A stretch of 64,000 nt of DNA from Hydractinia symbiolongicarpus (GCF_029227915.1 NC_079879.1:5332001-5396000), one strand, 5' to 3'; numbered from the stretch's first letter, positions 22,079 through 32,918 are shown. Notes: generated from the letters alone by a model not told the origin. Translations and numbers: made by a program.

Positions 22079-25000
22079 TTAAGTAGTATTTTGAAATTGT
22101 TTTAAACTTTCGTTTATTCGCATCATCATTTTCGGCAAAAGTTCGATATGAGTGTCGCAACATTTTACGATACAACTATCAAGTTCTCCTTGAAGTTTCG
22201 AACTATCGGCAGCCGTGGTATTCACAGTTATTTTGTCTTGTACATGATCTTGACATTGCTGTGCACAGCGACTTAGTCGATCCTATAAATATAAAGTTGT
22301 CCTGGTAAGATGAAAACAGCGACTTAGTCGATCCTATAAATATAAAGTTGTCCTGGTAAGATGAAAAATACTAATCAGCTTATTATCAATGTTAAAAGAT
22401 AATAAAATATTAAAACGGCATTTTTGTGTAAATTTATTTTAATGGCAGATCTCGCTTTTAGCTATTCGTCAAAAATATTTACTTTTACACACAAGAATAT
22501 TGTAACTTTATTTTTCATCTCATTTGCTTTTATTTAACTTTTGGGGGAATAGTGGTTAAAAGTGGCGGGAAAATCGCATACATGAGTCTCATCTTTGTAC
22601 ATCTTTATCAAAAACTTGTACCACTGCACAGAGCTTAAAAAGTTGATAATAAATGGTATTGTTGTCTTTACTTGTTGCAGAGTGATAGTCTATTTCTATG
22701 CTGCTTATATCAGCTGCAGGCTCATAGTTGCTAGGATGGGGTACCCTAAAACTTACTTTATTTCTATCGAAAATTTTGAATAAATACGTAAATTATATTT
22801 TGGTAAAAGATGATTTAAACAGTTCGTTTTTTATTTTCCCCTTTTGGCCTTTCAAGTATACCAAATAATATTTAGTTTTACGTCTGTCCATGCAATTCTT
22901 TCTATTGGCCCCTTAAGACGGTGAATTATTCGATAAATTATTTATCTCGTGTACTTAAAATAGAATACTTAACGGAATAGTTGGTAGTGTATGTACCAAA
23001 AATTAATAAATAAATTTTACTAAAAATAGTTTAGCTATGAATAAAATCGAAACGTTTTGATTTTATTTAGCAATAGTTTAGCAAAGATCAAGGGATTCCG
23101 ACATCCGATAGTACACGTGGCTCCAAACTAAGCAACTTATACAGAATTATCATGCTGTAAATATCCACTTTTGAAGTGAAAGTAGACAGTTATGAGATAG
23201 ATAGATAGATGTGCATATTTTACATGGCTAGCCTCACAAATATCGAGGGATATACCCTGTCTATTATTTCCAGGAGGGGCCATGGCGTAGATGGAGAGTC
23301 CTAGAGTATTTAATGCTCATTTTGAGCTACGCAGACCCAATTAGAGCCCGCGCTCTACTAGACAACTCCCGGCAACATCCAACGGCCCACACAGTGTGCC
23401 ATCTTCCCAATTTCCCTCACATGGCTTGGGTTAACCCGGGGCTATGATAACATTCACTCGCCCATGTTGAATCGCCGTCAAGAGGAATCGAACCCCGGTC
23501 TCCCGCACAGAGTACGAGAGCTATAACCACTAATCTACGGCGCCACATAACCACTAATCTACGGCGCCACATGACAAAATGAATTAGGCTTTAACGTAAC
23601 AAACTCAACAGATGAGGAATAATTTATTAAATAACTCATAGTGTATTTGAACGTAAATTATTACAATATTTTTCTGTTAACATATTTAGTAACTTTACGC
23701 GAATAATTAATCGTCTAAAAGGGCCCTTAAAAACAACACAACAATAGTAAATACATGAAAGGGTGGTTACGAAAGAGAACCAATTTAACATAATGTAGGC
23801 AAGGTCACACAAAATAAACAAGTTTCTTATAAATTGAGATTGTGTCCTAAAAATAACATACCTATATGGTAGGTCAAGTTGTGGGCGAGTTACCTTCTTT
23901 CTTATACCCATTTTTTATGCGTTGAATACATCTGTTGGCATAATACGTGACATAAAACTTAATATTTTTAATATTTTCACGGTTCGAGTGAGGGATTTGT
24001 TTAACGTGTTATTATTGAGTGAGAAACTTAGACACCATGCATGAATTGTATAGTGTTAAGGGAAGTTAAATAAAAAATTAGGATGTATTTTTAACCACGA
24101 CAAACATTTTGTGTGCCGAAAGAAAAACAACGTGTCTGTCGACATGTTTGTTTTTTGTATATACCTGAATGTGCGTGTATATGATTTGTCTGACACAGTA
24201 TTTAGGCTAAATTTTCAAAAGTCAATATATGGACACCTATGGATGTGTTCTCAGGTACCTACTTTCTTGTTATAGGTATAGATTAACTTAAGAACCTGAA
24301 AAGCATGTAAGAAACCAGTGCTCACCTGAAATTGATTTAATTCTCTGCTGATTGTTTGTTGTGCGTGCTGAGAAGGTTGAAATGCACCATGCATGCACTG
24401 CTCTAGTTGTTCTTTTGAGCTAATCTGATTTTGGCAACATCTTGCGCTTTCGGTATGTGCTCGATACTAAACAGAAAACATATTTTACCTTTACTAGCAG
24501 ACTTTAAAATTTTAATAATCTTGTTGCAGCACCAATGGTAATTTTGGATGAATTGTTGAGACTAAAGCAGGCCTGTCTAAATTTTTTTTAAAATTCGTAA
24601 CTGTGTTGCTCATGTTACATGGTTTAACTTTGTTCTGGGAGTCTTCAGACTGGCCCATGTTGTGGCTGTTTCTAAAAAGTGTCAATAGTTAGGCCTGTTC
24701 CTTTTTTTGGTACAATATTTGAAAGCACAAGTCCTTTGTCAATAGTTGGGCCTGTCCCATCTTATGAAACAGTCTTTTAAAAGCATGGGAATTGTTTCTT
24801 AACAGTTAGGCCTGTCCCATGTTATGACACATTTTCTCAAATTGAAAGAGTCCTTTTTATGTACAGTTGAGTTTGTCCCATCCGATGACAGTTTTTAAAA
24901 GCGGGAGATTCCTTTGTCAATAATTGGGCCTGGACCAACTTAGAAGAATTTGCATACATTTGTCCAAAGTTGAGCAGGGCCCGTCAATAGATGGGCTATC

Positions 25001-25605
25001 ACAACTGCGAATGCACCTAACCGTCTCTTGACGAACCAACCCGTCGTTTGACAGACCGTCCCGTCTAAAGACGGGCCAGTCCAGCCTCCAGAGTTGGGCC
25101 TGTGTCCGTAATTGGGTCAGAACAAAAGTGGTTAAGGTTATGTTGTCTGGGTTATCTTCAAAAAAATAAAACAAAGCCATTACTTAGTTGTAAGGCCGTC
25201 TGCATGTAACCCTCTTAGGCCACCAGGTTGTAAGTTACTGTGGTAAATCGATTGAGTACTAAACATATCAAGGGTATCTATTAAAACAACATGTAACTTG
25301 AAAGAAATCGCAACATGTTTATTCATCCACAGTTCTCTTAGCTTTTAAAAGAATTATCCCTCCCCTCCCCTCCCCCCTCTAATTAAAACATTATTAGCTA
25401 GCAAGCAAAAAAGCTGAAAATGCACAGACCAAAAACATAACTGGCAGCTAGAACAAGAAGTGACTAAGAAATATGATTGCAAAGTTTTTAAAGTGTAAGC
25501 AACATCTTAAAAACCTACCAAAAGTGGTCTAAGTTTTTCCTTTTCTAACTTATCTAATGAATCTTCCAGAGCACGTTGCACTCTCGTCTGCGCTTCGGCT
25601 GCCAT
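22079..25605 (-). CDS. FAM136A: FAM136A mitochondrial intermembrane-space protein, complete, three exons
   Basis: Exons 25605-25519 (MAAEAQTRVQRALEDSLDKL..), 24466-24326 (YRAHTESARCCQNQ..RELNQFQ) and 22282-22079 (DRLSRCAQQCQDHVQDKI.. to TAA) join in phase 0 to 143 residues, against 138 in human FAM136A. Matching landmarks are the N-terminal VQ-A-E-S--KLE block, the CC pair, DRLSRC-X2-C-type block ahead of QDHVQDK, and the C-terminal ELDSCIVKCCDTHIELLPKM block. FAM136A is an intermembrane-space protein with CX3C-type cysteine motifs. Two of the expected cysteines are absent: the first of motif 1 is Glu (ESARCC) and the last of motif 2 is Ala (QCMHGA), while motifs 3 and 4 are intact. Splice sites are GTAGG, TTTAG, GTGAG and TATAG. 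The last acceptor lies inside a tandem duplication. Intron 1 holds a degenerate minisatellite and intron 2 a SINE. Confidence 0.94.
22266..22367. repeat. Perfect 51-bp tandem duplication over the FAM136A exon 3 acceptor
   Basis: 22266-22316 and 22317-22367 are identical. On the gene strand each copy contains TATAG then GATCGACTAAGTCGCTG, so the 3' splice site and the first 17 bases of exon 3 exist twice. Use of the outer copy would add 51 nt with an in-frame TAG. Confidence 0.95.
23195..23570 (-). mobile_element. tRNA-derived SINE, copy 1
   Basis: A ~350-bp repeat present three times in this window (also 54344-54691 and 56676-57012), all in the same orientation. On the minus strand it begins with a ~71-nt tRNA-like head (23543-23473): acceptor arms GCGCCGT and ACGGCG pair, the A box is TAGATTAGTGGTTATAGCTC and the B box GGTTCGATTCC. 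A non-tRNA body follows, and the 3' tail is (ATCT)n at 23195-23210. The last 24 bp of the head side are duplicated (to 23570). It lies in FAM136A intron 2. Confidence 0.9.
24640..24960. repeat. Degenerate ~58-bp minisatellite in FAM136A intron 1
   Basis: GTCAATAGTTAGGCCTGTCC-like cores recur near 24681, 24738, 24798, 24858 and 24916, spaced 57-60 bp, with diverged spacers including TTTTAAAAGC. Further GGGCC/CCCGTC-rich variants trail to about 25110. Confidence 0.75.
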
Positions 25606-25764
25606 ATTTAATCACTTGATTGGCCTGGAAACAAAGTTGCTGGCTGCATAGGGGTTCAGGCCGGCGCGGAGGAGACGTACATACACTACTCTTTGTATTT
25701 TTTAGTACCGAAATAAAAATTGTGACGCCCATCGACTAAAGTCACCCGTCGACTGAATTAGATA

Positions 25765-26165
25765 GACCATAACCATCATACTATGGATAATATTTCACAT
25801 AACCCTAAGCATAATCTCATCATAACAGATGTATATTTACACAACTATAATATACTCTTTATTACTACGTATAGATAGATTATTTTTCCGTACATAAGCT
25901 GTAATCAACGTAATATGGCATAATATGTTGCATAACTGTAAAAAAACTCTTTATTACTACATATAGAGGCATATTTTCCATGTAGATAGGCCATAACCAA
26001 CGTAATATGGAATAATATTTCATATAACGCTAAGAGTATTCTTTATTGCTACATAACAAATGCATATTTTCCAGTAGATAGGCCATAACCAACGTAATAT
26101 GGCGTAATATGTCGCATAACTGTGATAATACTCTTTATTACTACATATGCATAGTTTTCTCATTA
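25765..26165. repeat. 92-bp tandem repeat, about 4.3 copies
   Basis: ACTCTTTATTACTACATA-like landmarks fall at 25854, 25946, 26038 and 26130, exactly 92 bp apart, with GGCCATAACCAACGTAATAT in between. It starts about 150 bp upstream of the FAM136A start. Confidence 0.9.
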
Positions 26166-26699
26166 TGACATCACGGCAAATGTTGTACTAATATTACACA
26201 CTACAAGCTACGTCTGTTATAGGCTAAAGAACTATATGTGTAACTATATGTATACCGTTTTTTAGGGAATCTCAGAGCGTCTTTTAAGTAAAAATTTTCT
26301 TCGTTTCTCAACCTTGTCAAAATAATAAATGAGGTGTGCGACACCTCTGTTATTATTTTCGTAACTTATTTTTTTTGAAATTATTCGGTAGTCATATTTT
26401 AACATCTGAAGAAATGTGCATGTATAAAACATTGAATGTTAAATGACTGGCCCCTTCTGACTGTAGCTACCTTATCGGAGGGGAAAAAAGGGGGAATTCA
26501 AATTCAAATTCCCTTGTGAGGCTATCTACAGGAATATCAAAAATTGTGGAAAAGTGACTTATTTGAAAAATTAGTCAGAAAAAAGACTTAATTTTTAGAA
26601 GTGACCTAATTTTCCTCCGACTAAATTTTAACCCAATGAAATTTTTCCCCGACATTTTTCCCCCGATAAAGTATGTTATATTACCGCCAGAGATACGTA
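26166..26699. other. No gene recognised
   Basis: AT-rich sequence with a GGGGAAAAAAGGGGG tract near 26479 and a TTTTTCCCCCGATAAAG tract near 26655 that may be the ends of a small element. I could not confirm inverted repeats. Confidence 0.35.
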
Positions 26700-26852
26700 T
26701 AGTATTGCCCTAACTTGCTTGCCTGTCACACAACCCGGTTAGCGGTTAGTAGATGGCACCAAATGGGCTAACAATACTAGCGTCGGAGTGGTGACTCGAA
26801 CTTGAAACCCTATGATTACAAGCCGAATGCGCTACCACTACATCATCTCCGC
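26700..26852 (-). mobile_element. tRNA-Thr-like SINE fragment
   Basis: On the minus strand from 26852 the sequence reads GCGGAGATGATGTAGTGGTA (A box), then an anticodon-arm-like GCTTGTAATC with TGT in the loop position, then GGTTTCAAGTTCGAGTC (B box) and CACTCCG, which pairs with the acceptor start. A non-tRNA body follows to about 26700. The acceptor 3' end is imperfect and the sequence continues without a terminator, so a SINE is more likely than a working tRNA gene. Confidence 0.65.
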
Positions 26853-27429
26853 CTTATGCAGTACATTGTGCTACCACAGCCTTAGGCTTCTCTGTCAAAC
26901 ATATAATCTTTGTCACTCATCAACAGTACTCTGTCAAACATATGATCTATTTTGTTCATCAACAGTAATTTCATATCGCATCTTACTACCATACTTGATG
27001 ATGGGTTAAACCGAATGGTTTATGTTGATGGTGATTTCGCAAAGTTTATCTTACCTACAAGCCCTGGTCTTATCTCAAAAATTGACAAAGCTTAGCGAAA
27101 ATGTGAGAATGTATGCAGACCTTATATTCGGCACACAAGCACAAGCAGAACATCCATGATAATTTCTGGAGCAGACAATCATAGTGAGACAAATCCTGTT
27201 ACAAAACTTTGAATCCGATGGCGTTGAGAGTGGAGGATGTTGGGAAAAAATCACTTTACAAAAAGTATGCTGCGTTATGTGAGGATTCCTGTGAATTTTG
27301 TTGTCACGCCTATTGTCTATATTTTGAAATCAAACTTTTACATCGGTGAGATTGTAGAATACCACAACAAATTGTTGATCGCACCCTTTACTGTAATTCC
27401 TGGTACACAAGTCGATTTAAACGCAGGAA

Positions 27430-28227
27430 GGTCCGAGTCAAGATTTCCACAAAGAGTTGATAAAAGTACAAGTACCATAGATACAGTGCTCGCAGCGAAG
27501 CACGGTGGAAAAGCCCTGCCACAGGTGAAAACATCCGTCCCCAACACAGGACAAGGGAAACAAAGAAATCACACAAATAGCAAATTTATAAGGATTTTTT
27601 ATCCTTTCTCTTTCGCCCCTTGCTTGTTCCCATGCAAGGGTAATAGCTGTAGCAATTACAATATACAGATGGTGAGCCACAAACTCAGCAGCACTGGCGC
27701 AGAAAAAATGACACAACACTTCCTATAATTCCAGGGAGTGCAGCAGACGCTTTGCACCCAAGTCATTTAAGCATGTTGGGAACCTTCTCAAGATGTTTTC
27801 ACACAAACCTCTTACCGCCTGCAGTACCCCCCTGGCAGCAGCTGCACCAGCACCACTTCTTCCCGTGATTACCAGCACGATAGTTGAGATGATTATCCCT
27901 ATGACTGTAACTTTAGTGGCAATGGTTATTCTTTGCTCTTTAAACAAGAGTCCATGAGTGACTTGTCGCCTTCCTTCATCTTCATGAATCTCTCTTTATA
28001 CGCAGTGAGTTGGCGTTTAGTTGCTCTCCCCAACAACTTATAAGCTTTGCGTATTTCTTCACTTGCGTCTAGCAGTTTTTTCAGATCATCCTTGGGATTG
28101 ACAATGTCGTCTTTTCACATCTTCCGTTGTTCCTTTAATATTCTAGGCTGTGAGTTTTTCGCCACCAGTCCCTTTACTTCCTCCTCAGTTTCTCCAATCT
28201 CGCTATCGTAGAAGATCATCTTGCTTC
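27430..28227 (-). pseudogene. Polinton-like accessory protein with charged N-terminus and hydrophobic C-terminus, broken
   Basis: From 28227 leftward the minus strand encodes an acidic start (FYDSEIGETEEEVKGLVAKN), a lysine-rich region, the helix-forming segment DDLKKLLDASEEIRKAYKLL, and RFMKMKEGDKSLMD. A hydrophobic segment (27723-27947, VTVIGIIISTIVLVITG) and the string CLNDLGAKRLLHSLELL follow, then more hydrophobic sequence to about 27430. An internal TGA near 28110 and changes of frame break it. The architecture resembles uncharacterised proteins I recall from cnidarian mobile elements. I cannot assign a function. Confidence 0.5.
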
Positions 28228-28414
28228 AAAACAATTTTGAGTTAATGTGAAGTGTTTAGAGTTCAGCGTTAACCCTCTTCTTGCTCCTTAAATACTCCCT
28301 TGAACAAAGTTTCGGAAAAGAGGCTTTCTGTTTTATCGAGAACATTTCCAAGGACCGGCATAATTTTAAATTGGTCATAATGTGCTTCTGTCTTCACTTC
28401 TACCTAATTACGTA

Positions 28415-28642
28415 TTAATGCAGACGATTCTCGTGTCTATAAAGGAGTGTCGTACATACCATGGCCCATGCGTGTAGGACTTTCGCACCCAGCTCGCGAC
28501 GCAAAAACTTCGCAGATTTGAAAGTAATATCATAATTCAATTGATTTCCATCCCCTTTAAAATAGTCATAATGAGGCGCATTTGGAGACATCACTGGCTC
28601 TTCTTGGAACTTGGTGTAAAGGTCATCTTTTTTTGTAAGCAT
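28415..28642 (-). pseudogene. Unrecognised fragment, probably of the same mobile element
   Basis: A 75-codon frame on the minus strand includes PNAPHYDYFKGDGNQLNYDI and KFLRRELGAKVLHAWAM. It reads like an internal piece of a structured protein, and its position between the other broken genes suggests it belongs to the same element. No known motif is visible. Confidence 0.35.
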
Positions 28643-28983
28643 AGCCTGAGGCTACTCACTCAGTCTTATTTTGTTTTTCCCAAAAACTTTAAAGACAGAA
28701 AAACAGCCCTTTGAGTGATACCTCCACGGTCAGCAGAGTATGAAACCCCTAGACGAGGAAATTAACAAGGTTAGTGACTGGGGAGAGATTAAAAACAAGC
28801 TAAAAAAGTCAAGACATGTCTGCCCGTATGTGAACTTTAAACACCCGAGTAGTTATGAAACTCTAAAAAGACCAGGATGAGGTTGAAGAGATTAAGATAT
28901 GTTGCGAGCAGGCTTCACAATGTCCTTTCTGATAGTTAAGCTATAAAAATGTAAAAACAAAAACTAGCCAGCGGAAGGTAAAC

Positions 28984-29208
28984 TTGTTCAAAGATTGTTT
29001 AAAGCTATTTCAGCACACTTCCGAGGAACCTAGAGACCACAGAGCGGAAGGAAATCCCGACGAGACCGACAATTTTCTTGAAGGTTTTCTGAAGATGGAA
29101 TACGCTACACTACACCCTGACTTTCAAGCTAGGCTAAAGGTACTTATTGATGCCTTTGAGCAAGTTCAGCATGTTTTGTATGGGTTCATTCATGAAAACT
29201 GTGATTAG
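28984..29208 (+). other. Unrecognised 74-codon open frame
   Basis: The frame encodes a mostly helical, acidic peptide (LKLFQHTSEEPRDHRAEGNP, later FLEGFLKMEYATLHPDFQAR). It is opposite in strand to the neighbouring integrase piece. It may be another cargo remnant. No family is recognised. Confidence 0.25.
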
Positions 29209-29284
29209 ATCGTAATACTTTGTTTAACGCCCCTTCCTCTTGGAGCCTTCGAAACCTTGTACAATAAGCACTCAATGTCCCGCT

Positions 29285-29494
29285 TTAAGCATGCCGATCT
29301 TCGGAGGTTCTCAGAAATGTAATTTTCCACAATTTGACGAGGAAGCCACAACAAAACAGGAAATGGTTGGGTAAGGTCACAGACTTTCTTCGTTCTCGGG
29401 GTTTTGTTACATTATACCTCGAGGCAACATCGATGCCTGTCAGTATATACTTGTAAGAGTTGCCATACATCTTATTGTGCAGCATATCCAACAA
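29285..29494 (-). pseudogene. Integrase core fragment (retroviral/Polinton type)
   Basis: The minus-strand frame begins MLDMLHNKMYGNSYKYILTG and continues IDVASRYNVTKPRE. The YKYILTGIDVASRY block is the strand carrying the first catalytic Asp of rve-type integrases (D of IDVASR). Downstream the frame degrades, and the second Asp and the Glu are not found. Such integrases are typical of Polintons and of gypsy-like retroelements. Polinton is preferred because no RT or gag lies next to it. Confidence 0.6.
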
Positions 29495-29837
29495 GTCGAA
29501 CTAGTACATTTCGTTTGGCTTTATTATTGGTGAAATAAGGCTCATTTTTAGGCCTCAAATTAACCAGGATAGTTGGCGAGATAATCAATAAGTGACGTTT
29601 TTTCGTGACATCTTCCTCACGTCGTCATTCTCTTCAGGAAACTATGCAAACAATTCAACACGCTGATAAAATCTAGGAATTGGCGAAAGCCTGTCACTTT
29701 CAATTTATGGTCTAGGTACTAGTTTAAGACAGCAGGATCTTTTTCGCTTTTATCAACCCAAGAAGCTTGCGTGCACTAGAAAAAGGCTTACGCACTGTTG
29801 TTTTCACGTACTCGTTGCCAAAATTCGATTCATCAAA

Positions 29838-30658
29838 TCGACGGGTCGATCTAGCAGTTTTGTCGTGCGGTCTAATATGTTCCTTAAATGGATAATCATT
29901 TCGTCATCCTCCTAGTTCCGTCAAATGATTTGTCAAGTGGTCAATGATTTGTCGAGTGATCGAGTCATTGGATTGTTTGTCGAGTGATCGAGTCATTGGA
30001 TTATTTGACGAGTGGTCGAGTCATTGGATTGTTTGTCGAGTGATCGAGTCATTGGATTATTTGACGAGTGGTCGTGTCTTGTTGAGTCGTCGAATGGCTT
30101 GCCGATTAAAATTATTACATGAAATCACTCAGTTCACAATCCGTTATATGAAAACAGAAAATCTTAAACCCTTTACTCTTATGGGCAAATCAATTGCTAT
30201 CTCATTTTCTATGCATTTTTTAAGCAAACTAGTGTTCAGTGTCATGACAAATCGCATTAACGAATTACTTACACTAGCAGTATAAGACTTCGTTTGCATT
30301 AGGTGATTTACTATCGCAACGTCTTAAAGATCATATTGGATAAGGTTTTGTTTCTGTTTATCGTGTTTTGTTTCAGTATAGATTACTTATCGGATAGCTA
30401 CCACTCAATGCCGAATGCAAATCGTTTTGATTTTTGTGACGCTCCGCTCCGCTAAAACATCTTACGTAAACGTCTATGTTTATGTGTTACAGTAATATGT
30501 AAATAATATTCAACGATTAAGGTGACAATTCGATAACTATTCAACGACTCGACAAAACCATTCGACTTAACAAATCATACAAAGATTCGACAAAATAAAT
30601 GTCATTCAACAAATATTGTTGATTCGCAACTTTTGGATCGACCCGACGACTTGTAAAT
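29838..30658. mobile_element. Foldback-like element with satellite arms
   Basis: Near the left edge is TCGACGGGTCGATC and near the right edge GATCGACCCGACGA, inverted relative to each other. Inside the left arm is a 28-bp tandem array built on TTGTCGAGTGATCGAGTCAT. The right arm holds scattered reverse-complement versions (CGACTCGACAAAACCATTCG). The centre (about 30085-30500) is AT-rich with no ORF of note. This is the structure of foldback elements; the exact ends are uncertain. Confidence 0.55.
29935..30078. repeat. 28-bp tandem repeat, about five copies
   Basis: G(T/A)CGAGTG(A/G)TCGAGTCATT units start at 29951, 29979, 30007, 30035 and 30063, exactly 28 bp apart, with alternating GATTGTTT and GATTATTT endings that show a higher-order 56-bp period. 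Confidence 0.9.
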
Positions 30659-30876
30659 TCCAACTTTAACAACGATCTAATTTCATATTTGATCGTCCCT
30701 TAGTACAAATCCTGGGTGATATTTAGTGTATCAATTGTTCAGTTTTATTGTATCTCCTTTAAACACGATTGTTGCAACACGCAGCGCTTTTTTTTGTCTG
30801 TAAGTTGTAATGGGCATTCGCGTTGAATTCGTGACTGTTAATTTATGCCTTGTTAAAAGTCGTTTATTCGATGATA

Positions 30877-31703
30877 CAGTCGAATCTATCTACGGCGGAC
30901 ACCATTGGTTCAAAAAAAGTGTCTATCTTATAGAGGTGTCCGCTTTGTAGAGATTGTATCCAAAAATTACTTTCATAGCAAAATGTTGCCAAAAACATGA
31001 CTTTTTTGTTTATATACGTTTTTTCTTTGTTCTCTATTCCTTTCAAATCAAGGAAATGAGACATATAATTTGATGAATGTGAACTTGTATTATTTATACG
31101 CTCTACTGTTATATAAACAAAAACAAATATCAACTAACAAATACATTGTATTATATAATGCACTCTAAGAAATCTATGATTGGAGTTTGCTTTCTTCTTG
31201 ATATTTGGAGATACTTCACTTTTTTCGTAACTGATGACAGCATGTTTTGACTTTTCTCGTCAATAATAGGGCTGCGACAAATTCTATCGAGCAGGGTGAT
31301 TACTTCTGCATAAGTAAGATTTTCCTCCTCATTAACATTGCTTTCGTTTCCATGCTATCCATCGGGATCTTCGATACTCAAAAAATACTCGAAAAAAATT
31401 AAAAAGATTTTAGAGATTGAAAATAAAAAGGTAAATATAAAAAAGTACGAAATAAAAATTAAAATCAAAATTTAACAAGTGGTTTTCTTCCATGTGTCCT
31501 ATATACACAGAGCTTTTTTAAGGGAAAACGTCATTTTGTGCAAAGAAAAGTGTCCGTTTTATGAAGTGTCAGCCTTATAACTGTCCGTCTTACAGAGACT
31601 GTCTTGTGAGAGTTTGATCAGAAATCACTCCATTCCAAGGAATAGTGTCCGTTATATAGAGGTGTACGCTTTAGATCATGTCCTCTTTAGGGAGATTCCA
31701 CTG
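30877..31703. mobile_element. 827-bp pogo/Tigger-type element, mostly non-coding
   Basis: The left end CAGTCGAATCTATCTACGGC and the right end (reverse) CAGTGGAATCTCCCTAAAGA form an imperfect inverted repeat flanked by TA. Inside each end, variants of GTGTCCG(T/C)(C/T)TTATAGAG repeat several times. A minus-strand stretch near 31170-31350 includes ENLTYAEVITLLDRI, possibly the end of a lost transposase. It is a different family from the element at 18747-21044. Confidence 0.8.
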
Positions 31704-32918
31704 TACTAATTATTTAGCAATAACACAAAGACTTTATGACTGTTGGCTAATTACATAGTTTAAATACGGTCAGATGAAGTTTTGTGGACACAGATATAGC
31801 TGTCCTTACACACGCGTCTTTTTAAATATTACCCGACTAATAACATCCTGCAGATATTGAAACGATTACGGGCGAGGGACTCATTAAATATTACACACAG
31901 AAAAACTGGCCATGTTTGTGTCGCTGTATTACTCAGTCCTTTTCAAAGTTCCGTACTTTTTCAGATTATTACTAATGGCGGAAATCTTTAAGCCGCAGGG
32001 CTTCTTGTTGCTTTTGGAACGCTAAATAAATTTTAGATCATACACGAAACCAGTCACGAAAAAAAAAACGTCTGGAATCTCGTACCATAGCGCTCCGCTC
32101 ATGCTAAAATAACTCGGGTTCCTAGATTTTCTAGTACCCAGACTACTTTTAAAGAAAAGTAAACAAGTTCGCTTGTGAAAATAAGGAAAGCGTAAAATAT
32201 AATAAAAAGCTGGCATCATATAGAAAAAGAAAAAGAACCAATCGTATAAAGAAATCTTTGCATCGTTTTTGATAGCCTCAGGTATCGTATCAACCTAGTA
32301 GCGGCATTGACATCAGGCAACAATCCCTGGGGGTCAGGGTATCATATAGTAAAATTTAGGCATGTTTTTGTTCGTTTGCATCATTAAGCGGTTGTCATTG
32401 TGTCAGAGACATAGTATAACATGGTACACTCGAACGAAGCAAGGCAGTATATTTTTTTGACACATGGTAACTCTGGCGTTCAAGCATATCCAAGATATCA
32501 AATTGTATAAGCGCAAAAACATATTTACATCACCACATACCTCAATAAAATCTTAAAATAGCGCCTCAATTTTTCCACCATAATTTCATGTTTTATTTAA
32601 CATAATTATAAACTTGTAAGTCAAAAATCTTGAGAACCGATTAGATTTTTGCTCATATGAAGCCAAATCATTTTTTCACAGAGGTAAGCTTTAGTGTAAG
32701 GACTGATCAAGATTTTTCAAAAAATATGCAAATTCCTAGACATGTTTCCAGACACATTTTTTTTATCGCCAGACACTACAATGTCGGGAACAAGGTCTTT
32801 TGGCTAGGTGATTGCTAGGAACTACCTTATTATAAGGGTCAAACTTGGTATAAAAGCCACTGTATTTTTATTATGTATACATGACACAGGTTAGCAAACA
32901 ATCCAGTTCACATTTTTT

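Larger units (their letters stand above)
27430..29500 (-). mobile_element. Remains of a Polinton/Maverick-like element
   Basis: Several broken coding pieces cluster here, mostly on the minus strand: an integrase fragment (29285-29494), a fragment at 28415-28642, and a charged-then-hydrophobic protein at 27430-28227. Retroviral-type integrase beside unrelated structural-looking genes is the arrangement of Polinton-like elements. No terminal repeats, DNA polymerase, ATPase or capsid gene was identified, so the assignment is tentative and the ends are arbitrary. Confidence 0.5.

Noticed and set aside
23636-23911. 91-codon minus-strand frame in FAM136A intron 2
   Set aside because: No recognisable domain and no supporting splice sites; FAM136A exons join without it.
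26781-26852. A functional tRNA-Thr gene
   Set aside because: The acceptor 3' end does not fully pair and the repeat-like body continues directly; a SINE head is the better reading.
27237-27728. 163-codon plus-strand frame
   Set aside because: It lies opposite the broken minus-strand accessory protein of the Polinton-like element and reads as its shadow; no domain recognised.
29935-30078. A CRISPR-like array
   Set aside because: Units are contiguous 28-bp tandem repeats without unique spacers, and the DNA is eukaryotic.
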